64,000 bases of DNA from Alistipes sp. Lineage in GTDB: Bacteria > Bacteroidota > Bacteroidia > Bacteroidales > Rikenellaceae. The notes below the pieces were generated by a model. The model saw only the letters and a program-made list of their open reading frames with translations. It was not told where the DNA came from and made no database searches. Position numbers and translations under genes: made by a program. The stretch spans positions 1 to 64,000 of the forward strand of contig JAFXLG010000032.1 in NCBI GenBank assembly GCA_017531305.1, in the 5' to 3' direction. Every line of letters starts with the position of its first letter. Position 1 is the first letter of the stretch. This document shows positions 8,597 to 16,235 of the stretch, piece by piece.

Positions 8597-8661
8597 CAAT
8601 GTATTTATAGGTAAAAAAGAAACAGAATCTCATACGGAGATTCATAAATTAGGATGAAACT

Positions 8662-9138
8662 ATGGAAAAGAAAAGATTGACAGTGGCTTTGGTTGCTCAC
8701 GATGCAATGAAGCACGATTTGGCTGAGTGGGTTGCATGGAATTGGGAGAAACTTCTCTCGCATCGCTTAGTTTGCACAGGTACAACGGGTAGGATTGTGG
8801 CAGAGACTCTCATGTCGCGCCGTAGTAAGGATACTGCAAATGCTCGTTTTGACATTACTATGCTTAAGTCGGGACCTTTGGGCGGTGATCAGCAGTTGGG
8901 TGCTAAAATTGCTGCAAGCGAGATTGATATGTTGATTTTCTTTTGGGATCCTATGTCAGCCCAACCTCACGATGTGGATGTCAAGGCTCTGCTGCGTTTA
9001 GCCACACTCTATAATGTCCCTACGGCGATCAATCGTTCATCGGCGGATTTCTTGATCTCTTCGCCACTTATGGCACACGAAGAATACACTCCCGTAATTA
9101 AGGATTATACCTCTTATATTGAACGAAATGTAAAATAA
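8662..9138 (+). CDS. mgsA: Methylglyoxal synthase
   Basis: A 158-residue cytoplasmic enzyme that converts dihydroxyacetone phosphate to methylglyoxal and phosphate, a phosphate-freeing bypass of lower glycolysis. Family motifs are all in place: VAHDAMKHDL near residues 11-20, CTGTTG (38-43), SGPLGGDQQLGA (71-82) containing the catalytic Asp, and FFWDPMSAQPHDVDV (93-107). Length is typical. It is transcribed alone, between a -7 box at 8589 and a terminator at 9161. Confidence 0.96.
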   Translation: MEKKRLTVALVAHDAMKHDLAEWVAWNWEKLLSHRLVCTGTTGRIVAETLMSRRSKDTANARFDITMLKSGPLGGDQQLGAKIAASEIDMLIFFWDPMSAQPHDVDVKALLRLATLYNVPTAINRSSADFLISSPLMAHEEYTPVIKDYTSYIERNVK

Positions 9139-9160
9139 TCTATTATTGATATTGTATAAG

Positions 9161-9190
9161 AAGCAGGATACTACGGTATTCTGCTTTTTT
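9161..9190 (+). terminator. Intrinsic terminator after mgsA
   Basis: Eleven-pair stem (9161-9171 with 9176-9186, one G-T), loop TACG, then T residues. Confidence 0.85.
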
Positions 9191-9205
9191 GTGGTTATGA
9201 ATATC

Positions 9206-9236
9206 TTGTAAAACTCGAATAAAAGATATAAATTTG
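9206..9236 (+). promoter_or_regulatory. Promoter of the DUF6055 gene
   Basis: TTG at 9206-9208 and TAAATTTG at 9229-9236 with a 20-base spacer. It overlaps the in-frame upstream start at 9234, supporting the later ATG at 9264. Confidence 0.65.
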
Positions 9237-9263
9237 TTCTTGAAAAACCTTAAATTTTTGGAT

Positions 9264-10571
9264 ATGAAACGTGTGATGAGACAAATTATGCTCTTTATGT
9301 TGTCGGCGATGACATATTGTGGCGTGATGGCACAAGAATCTTTGGTGCCAGAAGGGAAGGAAATTTATATTCCAAATGAGTTCCGTAAAGATGATTTTAA
9401 CAACCCAGAATCCAAGTGGAGCTATCATCGTATGGCTACCACCGAAAATTTTGTAGTATTTTGGGAGAAAGGCTTTGGAGCGGATCTTTCTAAGGCTCCC
9501 GATTTGGAGGGACGTAATATGAAGGTTGATTTGGATAATCTTCTTAAACGCCTCGAAGAGTTTTATGCAGTTTATCGCGATAAAATGAAATTTGTTCTTC
9601 CAGGCTCTAAGTCTGAACGCTATCGTATGATGGTGATGCTGAACTATTCATTGGAGGGGACTGCGTATGGTGGTTCGTATGATAATGTGATCGGTGCGTT
9701 GTGGGTGTCGCCTAACCGTATCCAAGATAAGAAACTTAATTGCATTGCTCATGAACTCGGACATAGCTTCCAATCTCAGATTTCGTGCGATGGTACAGGT
9801 CAGTCTTGGGGTGGTGGCGGTATTTTCGAGATGACTTCGCAATGGATGTTGTGGAATGTAAATCCCGAATGGACTACAGACGAAAATTATCACCTTCAGG
9901 ATTTTAAAAAGAAATTTCATCTTCGTTTCCTTCATGGCTCCAATATCTACCACTCTCCCTATGTGCTTGAGTATTGGAGTATGAAACGAGGTTTGGGTGT
10001 TATTGCCGATCTGTTCCGAGCAGGTCGCCGAGGTGAGGATCCTGCATCTACATATATGAAAATGTTTGATTTGACCGTAGATCAGTTTTCGGATGAGATG
10101 TACGATTGCTATAGTCGTCTAATCACATTTGATTTCCCTAGAGTCAAAGAGTCTCATCGTAAGTTTGTGGGCGAATTCTCCACTCCGATGGATAAGGAGT
10201 CTGGGGTTTGGACTCCTGCCGAGGGTTTTGCTCCAGAGATCTATGGCTTCAATGTAGTGGAGATTCCGATAGAGAAAAAGGGTGCAAAGATTAAACTCCA
10301 ATTTAAGGGTGATTCGGACCCCGAGAAAGCCGCATTCCGCTATGGCTTGGTAGCTGTCAATGCCGCTGGAGATGCCGAATACTCTGCTTCGATGAGTGAA
10401 TACGATGGTAAAATCAGCTATAAATTACCTAAAGATGCTGAACGATTGTTCTTTGTTGTGGTAGGTTGCCCTAAAGGCGAATATAAGCCTTATGGCAGAA
10501 ATATGTTTAGACCGAGAGGCGAAAATCAGGAGCCAGATCCTAAATTCGATTATAAACTTCTCGTGAAGTAG
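9264..10571 (+). CDS. Secreted DUF6055-like protein with a HExxH zinc motif
   Basis: The start at 9264 gives MKRVMRQIMLFMLSAMTYCG and a signal peptide ending VMAQ; the earlier in-frame start lies in the promoter. The mature protein is about 410 residues. TTENFVVFWEKGFG near the mature N-terminus and the central HELGHSF are features of DUF6055-type proteins. HELGH gives two zinc His and the catalytic Glu of a gluzincin-like metallopeptidase; GGGGIFEMTSQWM follows about 22 residues later and its Glu could be the third ligand. The C-terminal ~130 residues look like a beta-sandwich. Activity and substrate are not known. The gene is single, with no terminator visible before the glycerol-1-phosphate dehydrogenase gene. 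Confidence 0.75.
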   Translation: MKRVMRQIMLFMLSAMTYCGVMAQESLVPEGKEIYIPNEFRKDDFNNPESKWSYHRMATTENFVVFWEKGFGADLSKAPDLEGRNMKVDLDNLLKRLEEFYAVYRDKMKFVLPGSKSERYRMMVMLNYSLEGTAYGGSYDNVIGALWVSPNRIQDKKLNCIAHELGHSFQSQISCDGTGQSWGGGGIFEMTSQWMLWNVNPEWTTDENYHLQDFKKKFHLRFLHGSNIYHSPYVLEYWSMKRGLGVIADLFRAGRRGEDPASTYMKMFDLTVDQFSDEMYDCYSRLITFDFPRVKESHRKFVGEFSTPMDKESGVWTPAEGFAPEIYGFNVVEIPIEKKGAKIKLQFKGDSDPEKAAFRYGLVAVNAAGDAEYSASMSEYDGKISYKLPKDAERLFFVVVGCPKGEYKPYGRNMFRPRGENQEPDPKFDYKLLVK

Positions 10572-10681
10572 TTAATTCGTCCGAAGCAGGAGTAGATACG
10601 ACTTTAGCTTTAAAATGCATTTGAGCCAAGAAATTTGCCATTGTGAAAAGCTGAAATTATGAGTTTATAAAATATAATACT

Positions 10682-12028
10682 ATGAGTAAAAATCCACAAG
10701 TTGCTGCGGCGTTGGCTGCTGCTACCGATACTTCGGCTATGGAGATCGGTATTGATATTTTGGATCGTGTCCCACAGATATTTAAGGAGCAGTTTCCTGA
10801 AAAAAGAGCTTTGGTCGTGGCAGATGAGAATACTTGGCGTGCTGCGGGCGAGGCGGTTTATGGTTATTTGCAGTCGGCTGGCGTTGAGTGCGAAGAGCCT
10901 TATATCTTCACCGACCCACATCTTCATGCTGAGTGGCATTTTATCGAGATGCTGGATGAGCGTTTGTATAAAACCGATGCTATTGCAGTTTCGGTAGGCT
11001 CTGGTACGATAAATGACTTGTGTAAGCTCTGTTCTCATCATCAGTCTCGCCCATATATGTGTGTGGCGACAGCCGCTTCGGTTGATGGCTACTCTTCGTT
11101 TGGAGCTTCGATTACCTATAAAAACATGAAGCAGACCTTCACCTGCCCCGCCCCTAAGGCAATTTTGGCAGATGTTGGCGTGATGGCTAAAGCTCCGCGC
11201 GAGATGACTGCTGCAGGTTATGCCGATTTGGCGGCTAAAATCCCCGCTGGAGCTGAGTGGATTGTTGCCGATTTCGTAGGTGCTGAGCCGATTCACGATG
11301 CTGCATGGCATATCTCGCAAGATGGTCTGAAGGCTGCATTGTCTGATCCAGAAGGTGTTGCAGCTCTCAAGCCCGAAGCTATTGCCCCTTTTGTCGAGGG
11401 ACTTATGCTCAGTGGCTTTGCTATGCAGGCGGCACGTTCTTCGCGACCAGCGTCTTGTACTGATCACCTCTTCAGCCACCTTTGGAACATGCGCAATCAC
11501 ACCTATCAAGGTGTTACCCCATCGCATGGTTTTCAGGTCAGCGTAGGCACGTTGATGATGTGTGCAATGTTCGACCAAATGTATAAGAGCGACCTCACTC
11601 AGTTGGATGTCGATGCTGCCGTTAATGCATGGAAGAGTGCCGATCAGGTGCGTCACGAGGCTGAGGAGTTGTTCCGTGGTCTGCCATTTGCAGAGTTGGG
11701 TGTTACGGAGGTTATGGCAAAATATGACGATAAAGAGGGTGTCCGCCGTCAGCTGAATTTGCTTAAGGATAATTGGCTCGACTTGAAGGCTAAACTTCAG
11801 GCGCAGTGTTATACTTTCGATCAGATGTATCGCTCGCTCTCTATCGTAGGTGCGCCCGTTAAGCCAGAGGATGTAGGTATCTCTAAGGCGCAGATGAAAG
11901 CCGATGTACCGTTTGTTCGCCATATCCGCCGCCGCTACAATATGATGGATCTCGGTTTGCGTGCTGGTTTGCTCGACAAGTGGGTTGATGGCGTCTTCGG
12001 TGAAGGCGGCGTTTGGGAGATAAAGTAA
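10682..12028 (+). CDS. egsA: sn-Glycerol-1-phosphate dehydrogenase (AraM/EgsA family)
   Basis: A 448-residue cytoplasmic enzyme of the iron-containing alcohol dehydrogenase superfamily. It shows the NAD(P)-binding motif GSGTINDLCK (about 101-110), the TAASVDGYSSFGAS segment (about 124-137) and conserved metal-site regions GAEWIVADF and CTDHLFSHLWNM. It is expected to reduce dihydroxyacetone phosphate to sn-glycerol 1-phosphate, the backbone enantiomer typical of archaeal lipids. Bacterial members are known in Bacillus (AraM), and PcrB-type prenyltransferases that use the product are known in Bacteroidota; none is in this window. A terminator follows at 12078. Confidence 0.85.
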   Translation: MSKNPQVAAALAAATDTSAMEIGIDILDRVPQIFKEQFPEKRALVVADENTWRAAGEAVYGYLQSAGVECEEPYIFTDPHLHAEWHFIEMLDERLYKTDAIAVSVGSGTINDLCKLCSHHQSRPYMCVATAASVDGYSSFGASITYKNMKQTFTCPAPKAILADVGVMAKAPREMTAAGYADLAAKIPAGAEWIVADFVGAEPIHDAAWHISQDGLKAALSDPEGVAALKPEAIAPFVEGLMLSGFAMQAARSSRPASCTDHLFSHLWNMRNHTYQGVTPSHGFQVSVGTLMMCAMFDQMYKSDLTQLDVDAAVNAWKSADQVRHEAEELFRGLPFAELGVTEVMAKYDDKEGVRRQLNLLKDNWLDLKAKLQAQCYTFDQMYRSLSIVGAPVKPEDVGISKAQMKADVPFVRHIRRRYNMMDLGLRAGLLDKWVDGVFGEGGVWEIK

Positions 12029-12077
12029 TGATCTGAGCCAAGCGAGTAAGTAAGAGCTTTTAGCTCAAATATTGATC

Positions 12078-12118
12078 AAAAATCACTTCTACATCTTTTG
12101 TGGGAGTGATTTTTTTTG
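12078..12118 (+). terminator. Intrinsic terminator after the glycerol-1-phosphate dehydrogenase gene
   Basis: A stem of about 15 pairs (12078-12092 with 12100-12114, one G-T) and a 7-base loop, running into eight T residues. Confidence 0.85.
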
Positions 12119-12188
12119 TTTTTATATATCGTTGATAATCAGTGGTTTACCCCCCCCGAATGCGGGCGTAAAATAATGCATCTGAAAG

Positions 12189-12220
12189 TTGTAAATTTTA
12201 TTTTTATTTTCCTAAATTTG
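12189..12220 (+). promoter_or_regulatory. Promoter of the first S8 peptidase gene
   Basis: TTG at 12189-12191 and TAAATTTG at 12213-12220, spacer 21. A run of eight C residues lies about 32 bases upstream of the TTG. Confidence 0.6.
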
Positions 12221-12265
12221 TGTTGTGATGAACTTTTTAGTTGCAAAATTTTAAAACGAAAAATC

Positions 12266-13705
12266 ATGAAAAAGTTATTGATTTCTGCATTTTTGCTCTT
12301 TTCTGTATGTGGAGCGTATGCCGAGCAGGATGAGAATTTTACTCCATACTATAAATATCGCGTGTGGCTTAAGGATAAGGGAAGCGATGTCCAAGTGGAG
12401 CGTCAACTAAAGCATCCCGAACGATACCTTTCTGAGCGATCGTTGCAACGCCGCGAGCGTCAAGGCTTCGAGATTGATATTACGGATGTTCCCGTAAATC
12501 CGAAATACATCAAGCGTATTGAGTCTGTGGGTTTGAATGTAATTCTGCGCAGTAAGTGGAATAATACTGTAGTTGTGCAGTGTGAGGACACTACCCTCTT
12601 GCAGCAAGTCGAGTCTATGCCGTTTGTTAAGAAGGTCGAGCGTGTTGCGCGATATGATAAACCTGTAGATTATTGTGAGAAAGGGCGAGCGTCTACTCCA
12701 TTGCCTGCTACCGAAAATTCAAAAGGTGAGAATTTCTATGGTATGGGACAAAGTCATATCAACAAACTCAATGGCGTGGCTTTGCATGATGAGGGTTATC
12801 GTGGTAATGGAATGGTGATAGCTGTGCTGGATACAGGATTCACTAATCAAGATAGAATTAATTTTGTGAGTGGAGAGAGGATACTCGGTACGAAGAACTA
12901 TGTTGCACCCAATATTTCGGTGTATGATATGTTGAATGACCATGGTTTGTCGGTTGCTTCGTGTATGATGGCTAATGAACCCAATGTTATGGTTGGTACA
13001 GCACCTGAAGCTGCTTATTGGCTAATAGTAGCCGAAGATACAACATCGGAACAGCCTGTTGAGGAGGATTATTGGGTGGCGGCAGTTGAGTTCGCCGATA
13101 GTGTTGGTGTTGATATGGTAAATTCATCAATGGGTTTTCAGGCGTTTGGAGAGCCTCGTGTTGCTATCCCTTCATGGGAGCGTGACGGACGTACTCATCT
13201 TGTTTCTTGCACAGCATCAAAGATGGCGGCAAAAGGTATGATTTTGTGTAACGGTGTAGGAAATAGCGGTGAGGGTATTTTGACTACCATTATTGTGCCT
13301 GCTGATGCTGATAATATTTTGTCTGTTGGTGCTGTGGCAAAAATGGCTGATGGCGATAGGAATAAAAAACCCGAAACAGCATTAGATAAGAATACCGATG
13401 TCTTGTTCTTCTCTTCACGTGGCGGAACGTATGATGGTCGAATCAAACCCGATGTGATGAGTCAAGCGTTATTTACAGTGGTGAAAAATGGTACAGTAAG
13501 TTTCAATGTGGGAACATCTTTCTCTACTCCTGTTTTGTGCGGCATGGTGGCTTGTTTGTGGCAAGCATTACCAGAACTGAATGCTTTTGAAATAATGGAT
13601 ATTGTAAAACGTAGTGGCAGTAAATCAGATACTCCTAATAGTGTGTGGGGATATGGTGTACCAGATTTTCAAAAGGCTTTGCAGTTGGGTGAAGAGCTAA
13701 AATAG
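12266..13705 (+). CDS. Secreted S8 family (subtilisin-like) serine peptidase, copy 1
   Basis: The start at 12266 follows the promoter at 12189-12220 and gives a signal peptide (MKKLLISAFLLFSVCGAYAE); a longer in-frame reading from 12116 precedes the promoter. The 479-residue protein has a propeptide (about 25-135) and a subtilisin catalytic domain. The triad is complete: Asp189 in AVLDTGF, His226 in NDHGLSV, Ser418 in GTSFSTP; Asn333 is the oxyanion residue. No secretion-sorting C-terminal domain is present, so periplasmic or outer-membrane-associated location is a guess. The gene next to it encodes a paralogue with nearly the same propeptide. Confidence 0.9.
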   Translation: MKKLLISAFLLFSVCGAYAEQDENFTPYYKYRVWLKDKGSDVQVERQLKHPERYLSERSLQRRERQGFEIDITDVPVNPKYIKRIESVGLNVILRSKWNNTVVVQCEDTTLLQQVESMPFVKKVERVARYDKPVDYCEKGRASTPLPATENSKGENFYGMGQSHINKLNGVALHDEGYRGNGMVIAVLDTGFTNQDRINFVSGERILGTKNYVAPNISVYDMLNDHGLSVASCMMANEPNVMVGTAPEAAYWLIVAEDTTSEQPVEEDYWVAAVEFADSVGVDMVNSSMGFQAFGEPRVAIPSWERDGRTHLVSCTASKMAAKGMILCNGVGNSGEGILTTIIVPADADNILSVGAVAKMADGDRNKKPETALDKNTDVLFFSSRGGTYDGRIKPDVMSQALFTVVKNGTVSFNVGTSFSTPVLCGMVACLWQALPELNAFEIMDIVKRSGSKSDTPNSVWGYGVPDFQKALQLGEELK

Positions 13706-13762
13706 AAAAGAGAATTTGTGTTGTAATTAACATCTTAGTAGTAAAATTTTAATTTCGTTGTT

Positions 13763-15214
13763 ATGCAAAGAGTCGTAGCTTTATTAATGGTTTTTGGTTT
13801 GACCATTTTATACGGTCATGTAGAGGCTAAGGGTAATGATGATTTTACACCCTATTATAAATATCGCATTTGGCTTAAGGATAAGGGCAGTGACGCTCAC
13901 ATTGAGCATCAACTTAAGCATCCCGAACGATACCTCTCTGAGCGAGCATTGGAGCGTAGGGAGCGTCAAGGTTTCGAGATTGATATTACGGATGTTCCCG
14001 TAAACCCGAAATACATCAAGCGTATCGAATCTGTGGGCTTGGATGTAATTCTTCGTAGCAAGTGGAATAATACCGTAGTTGTGCAGTGTGAGGATACTAC
14101 TCTTTTGCAGCAAGTCGAGTCTATGCCGTTTGTCAAGAAGGTCGAGCGTGTTGCACGATATAATAAACCTGTTGAGCGTTACGTGCAGCGTAATTCTTCA
14201 AATGAGTTGCCCGAAAAGGAAAACGATAAATCCGATGCTTTTTATGGTGTAGCTAAAGATCAGATAAATACCATCAACGGCGTGCCGTTGCATGAGGCTG
14301 GTTATCGTGGTGAAGGTATGATGATAGCCGTTATAGATGGCGGATTTCATAATCTGGATAGGATGAAGGCGATTAATCAGAAAAACATCATCGGCACTAA
14401 AAACTTTGTTGTGCCAGGTGTTTCGGTATTCGATATGATTGATGAGCATGGTTTGCAGGTATCTTCATGTATGATGGCAAACAAGGAGGGTATTATGGTC
14501 GGTACAGCTCCTAATGCTTCTTATTGGCTGTTTGTGTCGGAGGATGGTGGCTCAGAGCAGATGATCGAGGAGGATAATTGGGCTGCAGCCATTGAGTTTG
14601 CCGACAGCGTGGGCGTAGATGTTGTCAATACCTCTTTGGGATATGGTGGATATGATGGCGATGGTAAAACGCGAGTAAAAATCCCTGCTTGGGAGCGTAA
14701 TGGTCGCGATCATCTGATCTCTCGCTCAGCTTCGATGGCGGCAGGTAAAGGTATGGTGCTTTGTCATGCAGCAGGAAATGGTGGTGAAGAGATACTCTCG
14801 ACTATCTCTGTCCCTGCCGATGCTGAAAATGTTTTGACGGTTGGCTCTGTGGCTTTGATTGGTAATTCAACTCTTCCGCCAGAGCAGAAATTTGCCAATG
14901 GTAGGGAACTTTTGTTCTTCTCTTCGCGCGGTGGGACGTATGATGGACGATTTAAGCCCGATGTGGTATGTGAGGGCTTGAACGTGATTAAGAAAAACGG
15001 TAAGACAGGTTTCTCTTTCGGAACATCAATCTCCTCGCCTGTCTTGTGTGGCATGGTGGCTTGCTTGTGGCAGGCGTTGCCTGAACTTAATGCTTTCGAG
15101 ATTATGGATATCATTAAGCGCAGCTCAAGTCACTATTCTACACCTAATATGGATTACGGCTACGGTATCCCCGATTTTGAGAAAGCCTTGCAGTTGGGCA
15201 AGGAATTAAAGTAA
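13763..15214 (+). CDS. Secreted S8 family (subtilisin-like) serine peptidase, copy 2
   Basis: A 483-residue paralogue of the preceding gene, 57 bases downstream. Signal peptide at 1-22, propeptide at about 28-138, then the catalytic domain with Asp192 (in AVIDGGF, where copy 1 has DTG), His229 (DEHGLQV), Asn339 and Ser422 (GTSISSP). The propeptide agrees with copy 1 over about 110 residues with few changes, and the DNA there is also nearly the same, while the catalytic domains differ much more. A TAATTTCG box at 13750-13757 could be a promoter variant. A strong terminator follows at 15216. Confidence 0.9.
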   Translation: MQRVVALLMVFGLTILYGHVEAKGNDDFTPYYKYRIWLKDKGSDAHIEHQLKHPERYLSERALERRERQGFEIDITDVPVNPKYIKRIESVGLDVILRSKWNNTVVVQCEDTTLLQQVESMPFVKKVERVARYNKPVERYVQRNSSNELPEKENDKSDAFYGVAKDQINTINGVPLHEAGYRGEGMMIAVIDGGFHNLDRMKAINQKNIIGTKNFVVPGVSVFDMIDEHGLQVSSCMMANKEGIMVGTAPNASYWLFVSEDGGSEQMIEEDNWAAAIEFADSVGVDVVNTSLGYGGYDGDGKTRVKIPAWERNGRDHLISRSASMAAGKGMVLCHAAGNGGEEILSTISVPADAENVLTVGSVALIGNSTLPPEQKFANGRELLFFSSRGGTYDGRFKPDVVCEGLNVIKKNGKTGFSFGTSISSPVLCGMVACLWQALPELNAFEIMDIIKRSSSHYSTPNMDYGYGIPDFEKALQLGKELK

Positions 15215-15215
15215 C

Positions 15216-15247
15216 GATAAAGGCATCCCCGCAAGGATGCCTTTATC
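15216..15247. terminator. Bidirectional terminator between S8 copy 2 and fmt
   Basis: A 13-pair perfect stem (15216-15228 with 15235-15247) with a 6-base loop. It lies between two convergent genes and has A-rich/T-rich flanks suited to both strands. Confidence 0.8.
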
Positions 15248-15248
15248 A

Positions 15249-16214
15249 TTATTTACAAGTATAACTCTCAATATCTCTAAATCCTAATAGCAGGTCGTGG
15301 TTGCTCATTCTTCGTTTGCCCGCCATCTGCATCGAAAGAATGTGAATCAATCCATCGGCGCATCTGACCGCGATCTCCTCTCTACTGTCGGATGTGATCT
15401 CTCCCACCTTCATCGCAGACTCCTTTGGCTCAAATTTCACCTCGAAAATCTTTGCCGAACTCTTCTCATCACCATCAATATACATCGGTGTCCAAGCCGC
15501 TGGATATGGCGAGAGTCCGCGTACGAAATTCACTATGCGCTCGCCCTTCCATGACCAATCTATGCGACAATCCTCCTTGAAGATTTTGGGCGCGGGCTTG
15601 AGAGTCGATTCGTCTATGTGCATCTGCTCGATGGCATCGTAATCGCCCGAAGCGATCTTCTCGATTGTCTCTACAACCAAATCACAACCCTTCGTCATCA
15701 GCTTGTCGTACATCGTACCGATATTGTCCTCTGGCAAAATAGGCTCCTCTTTTTGCCCTATGATCGCGCCTTTGTCGATCTCGTGGTTGAGCAGGAATGT
15801 TGTGATGCCTGTCTTCTCCTCGCCGTTGATTATTGCCCAATTTATCGGTGCTGCACCTCTGTATTGAGGCAGTAGTGATGCGTGCAGATTAAAAGTACCA
15901 TACTTTGGCATCGACCAGATAAGCTCAGGCAACATGCGGAAGGCAATGACAATCCCCAAATCGGGTTTCAACTCCTCCATCGCCTTTACAAACTCTGGAT
16001 CGCGCAACTTCTCTGGTTGCAGAATCGGTAACCCCAACTCCTTTGCCGCCACCTTTACATCACTTTCATGTATCTTTTGACCTCTACCCGCAGGTTTGTC
16101 GGGAGTGGTCACTACCGCTACTACATTATACCCCTCCTCCACGATGCGTCTTAACGAAGCAACGGCAAATTCGGGCGTACCCATAAATACTATACGAAGA
16201 TCTTTTCCGTTCAT
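15249..16214 (-). CDS. fmt: Methionyl-tRNA formyltransferase
   Basis: A 321-residue enzyme that formylates initiator Met-tRNA with 10-formyl-THF. RIVFMGTPEFAV opens the Rossmann-like domain, and NLHASLLPQYRGAAPINWAI carries the conserved Asn, the catalytic-site HxSLLP and RGAAP segments. The C-terminal ~100 residues match the Fmt tRNA-binding domain. The start is set at the ATG at 16214, which has AGAGG nine bases upstream; an in-frame TTG at 16223 sits right against that sequence and is less likely. It is 21 bases downstream of the LptF/LptG-type gene, so the two form an operon. Confidence 0.96.
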   Translation of the reverse strand: MNGKDLRIVFMGTPEFAVASLRRIVEEGYNVVAVVTTPDKPAGRGQKIHESDVKVAAKELGLPILQPEKLRDPEFVKAMEELKPDLGIVIAFRMLPELIWSMPKYGTFNLHASLLPQYRGAAPINWAIINGEEKTGITTFLLNHEIDKGAIIGQKEEPILPEDNIGTMYDKLMTKGCDLVVETIEKIASGDYDAIEQMHIDESTLKPAPKIFKEDCRIDWSWKGERIVNFVRGLSPYPAAWTPMYIDGDEKSSAKIFEVKFEPKESAMKVGEITSDSREEIAVRCADGLIHILSMQMAGKRRMSNHDLLLGFRDIESYTCK

Positions 16215-16235
16215 TATAGTCAACCTCTGTTAATT

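Larger units (their letters stand above)
8322..8661. other. Gene-free region between korC and mgsA
   Basis: No credible coding sequence in 340 bases. It holds an imperfect palindrome with ATGCCA and TGGCAT ends (about 8355-8391), a second one with CTCCA and TGGAG ends (about 8418-8445), a GC-rich hairpin with a T-tract (8502-8536) and a -7 box (8589-8596). The first two have no known role to me. Confidence 0.55.

Noticed and set aside
10610..11923. 437-aa open frame antisense to the glycerol-1-phosphate dehydrogenase gene
   Set aside because: The + strand frame encodes a recognisable enzyme over the same DNA; the antisense product is rich in His, Arg and Ile with no family features.
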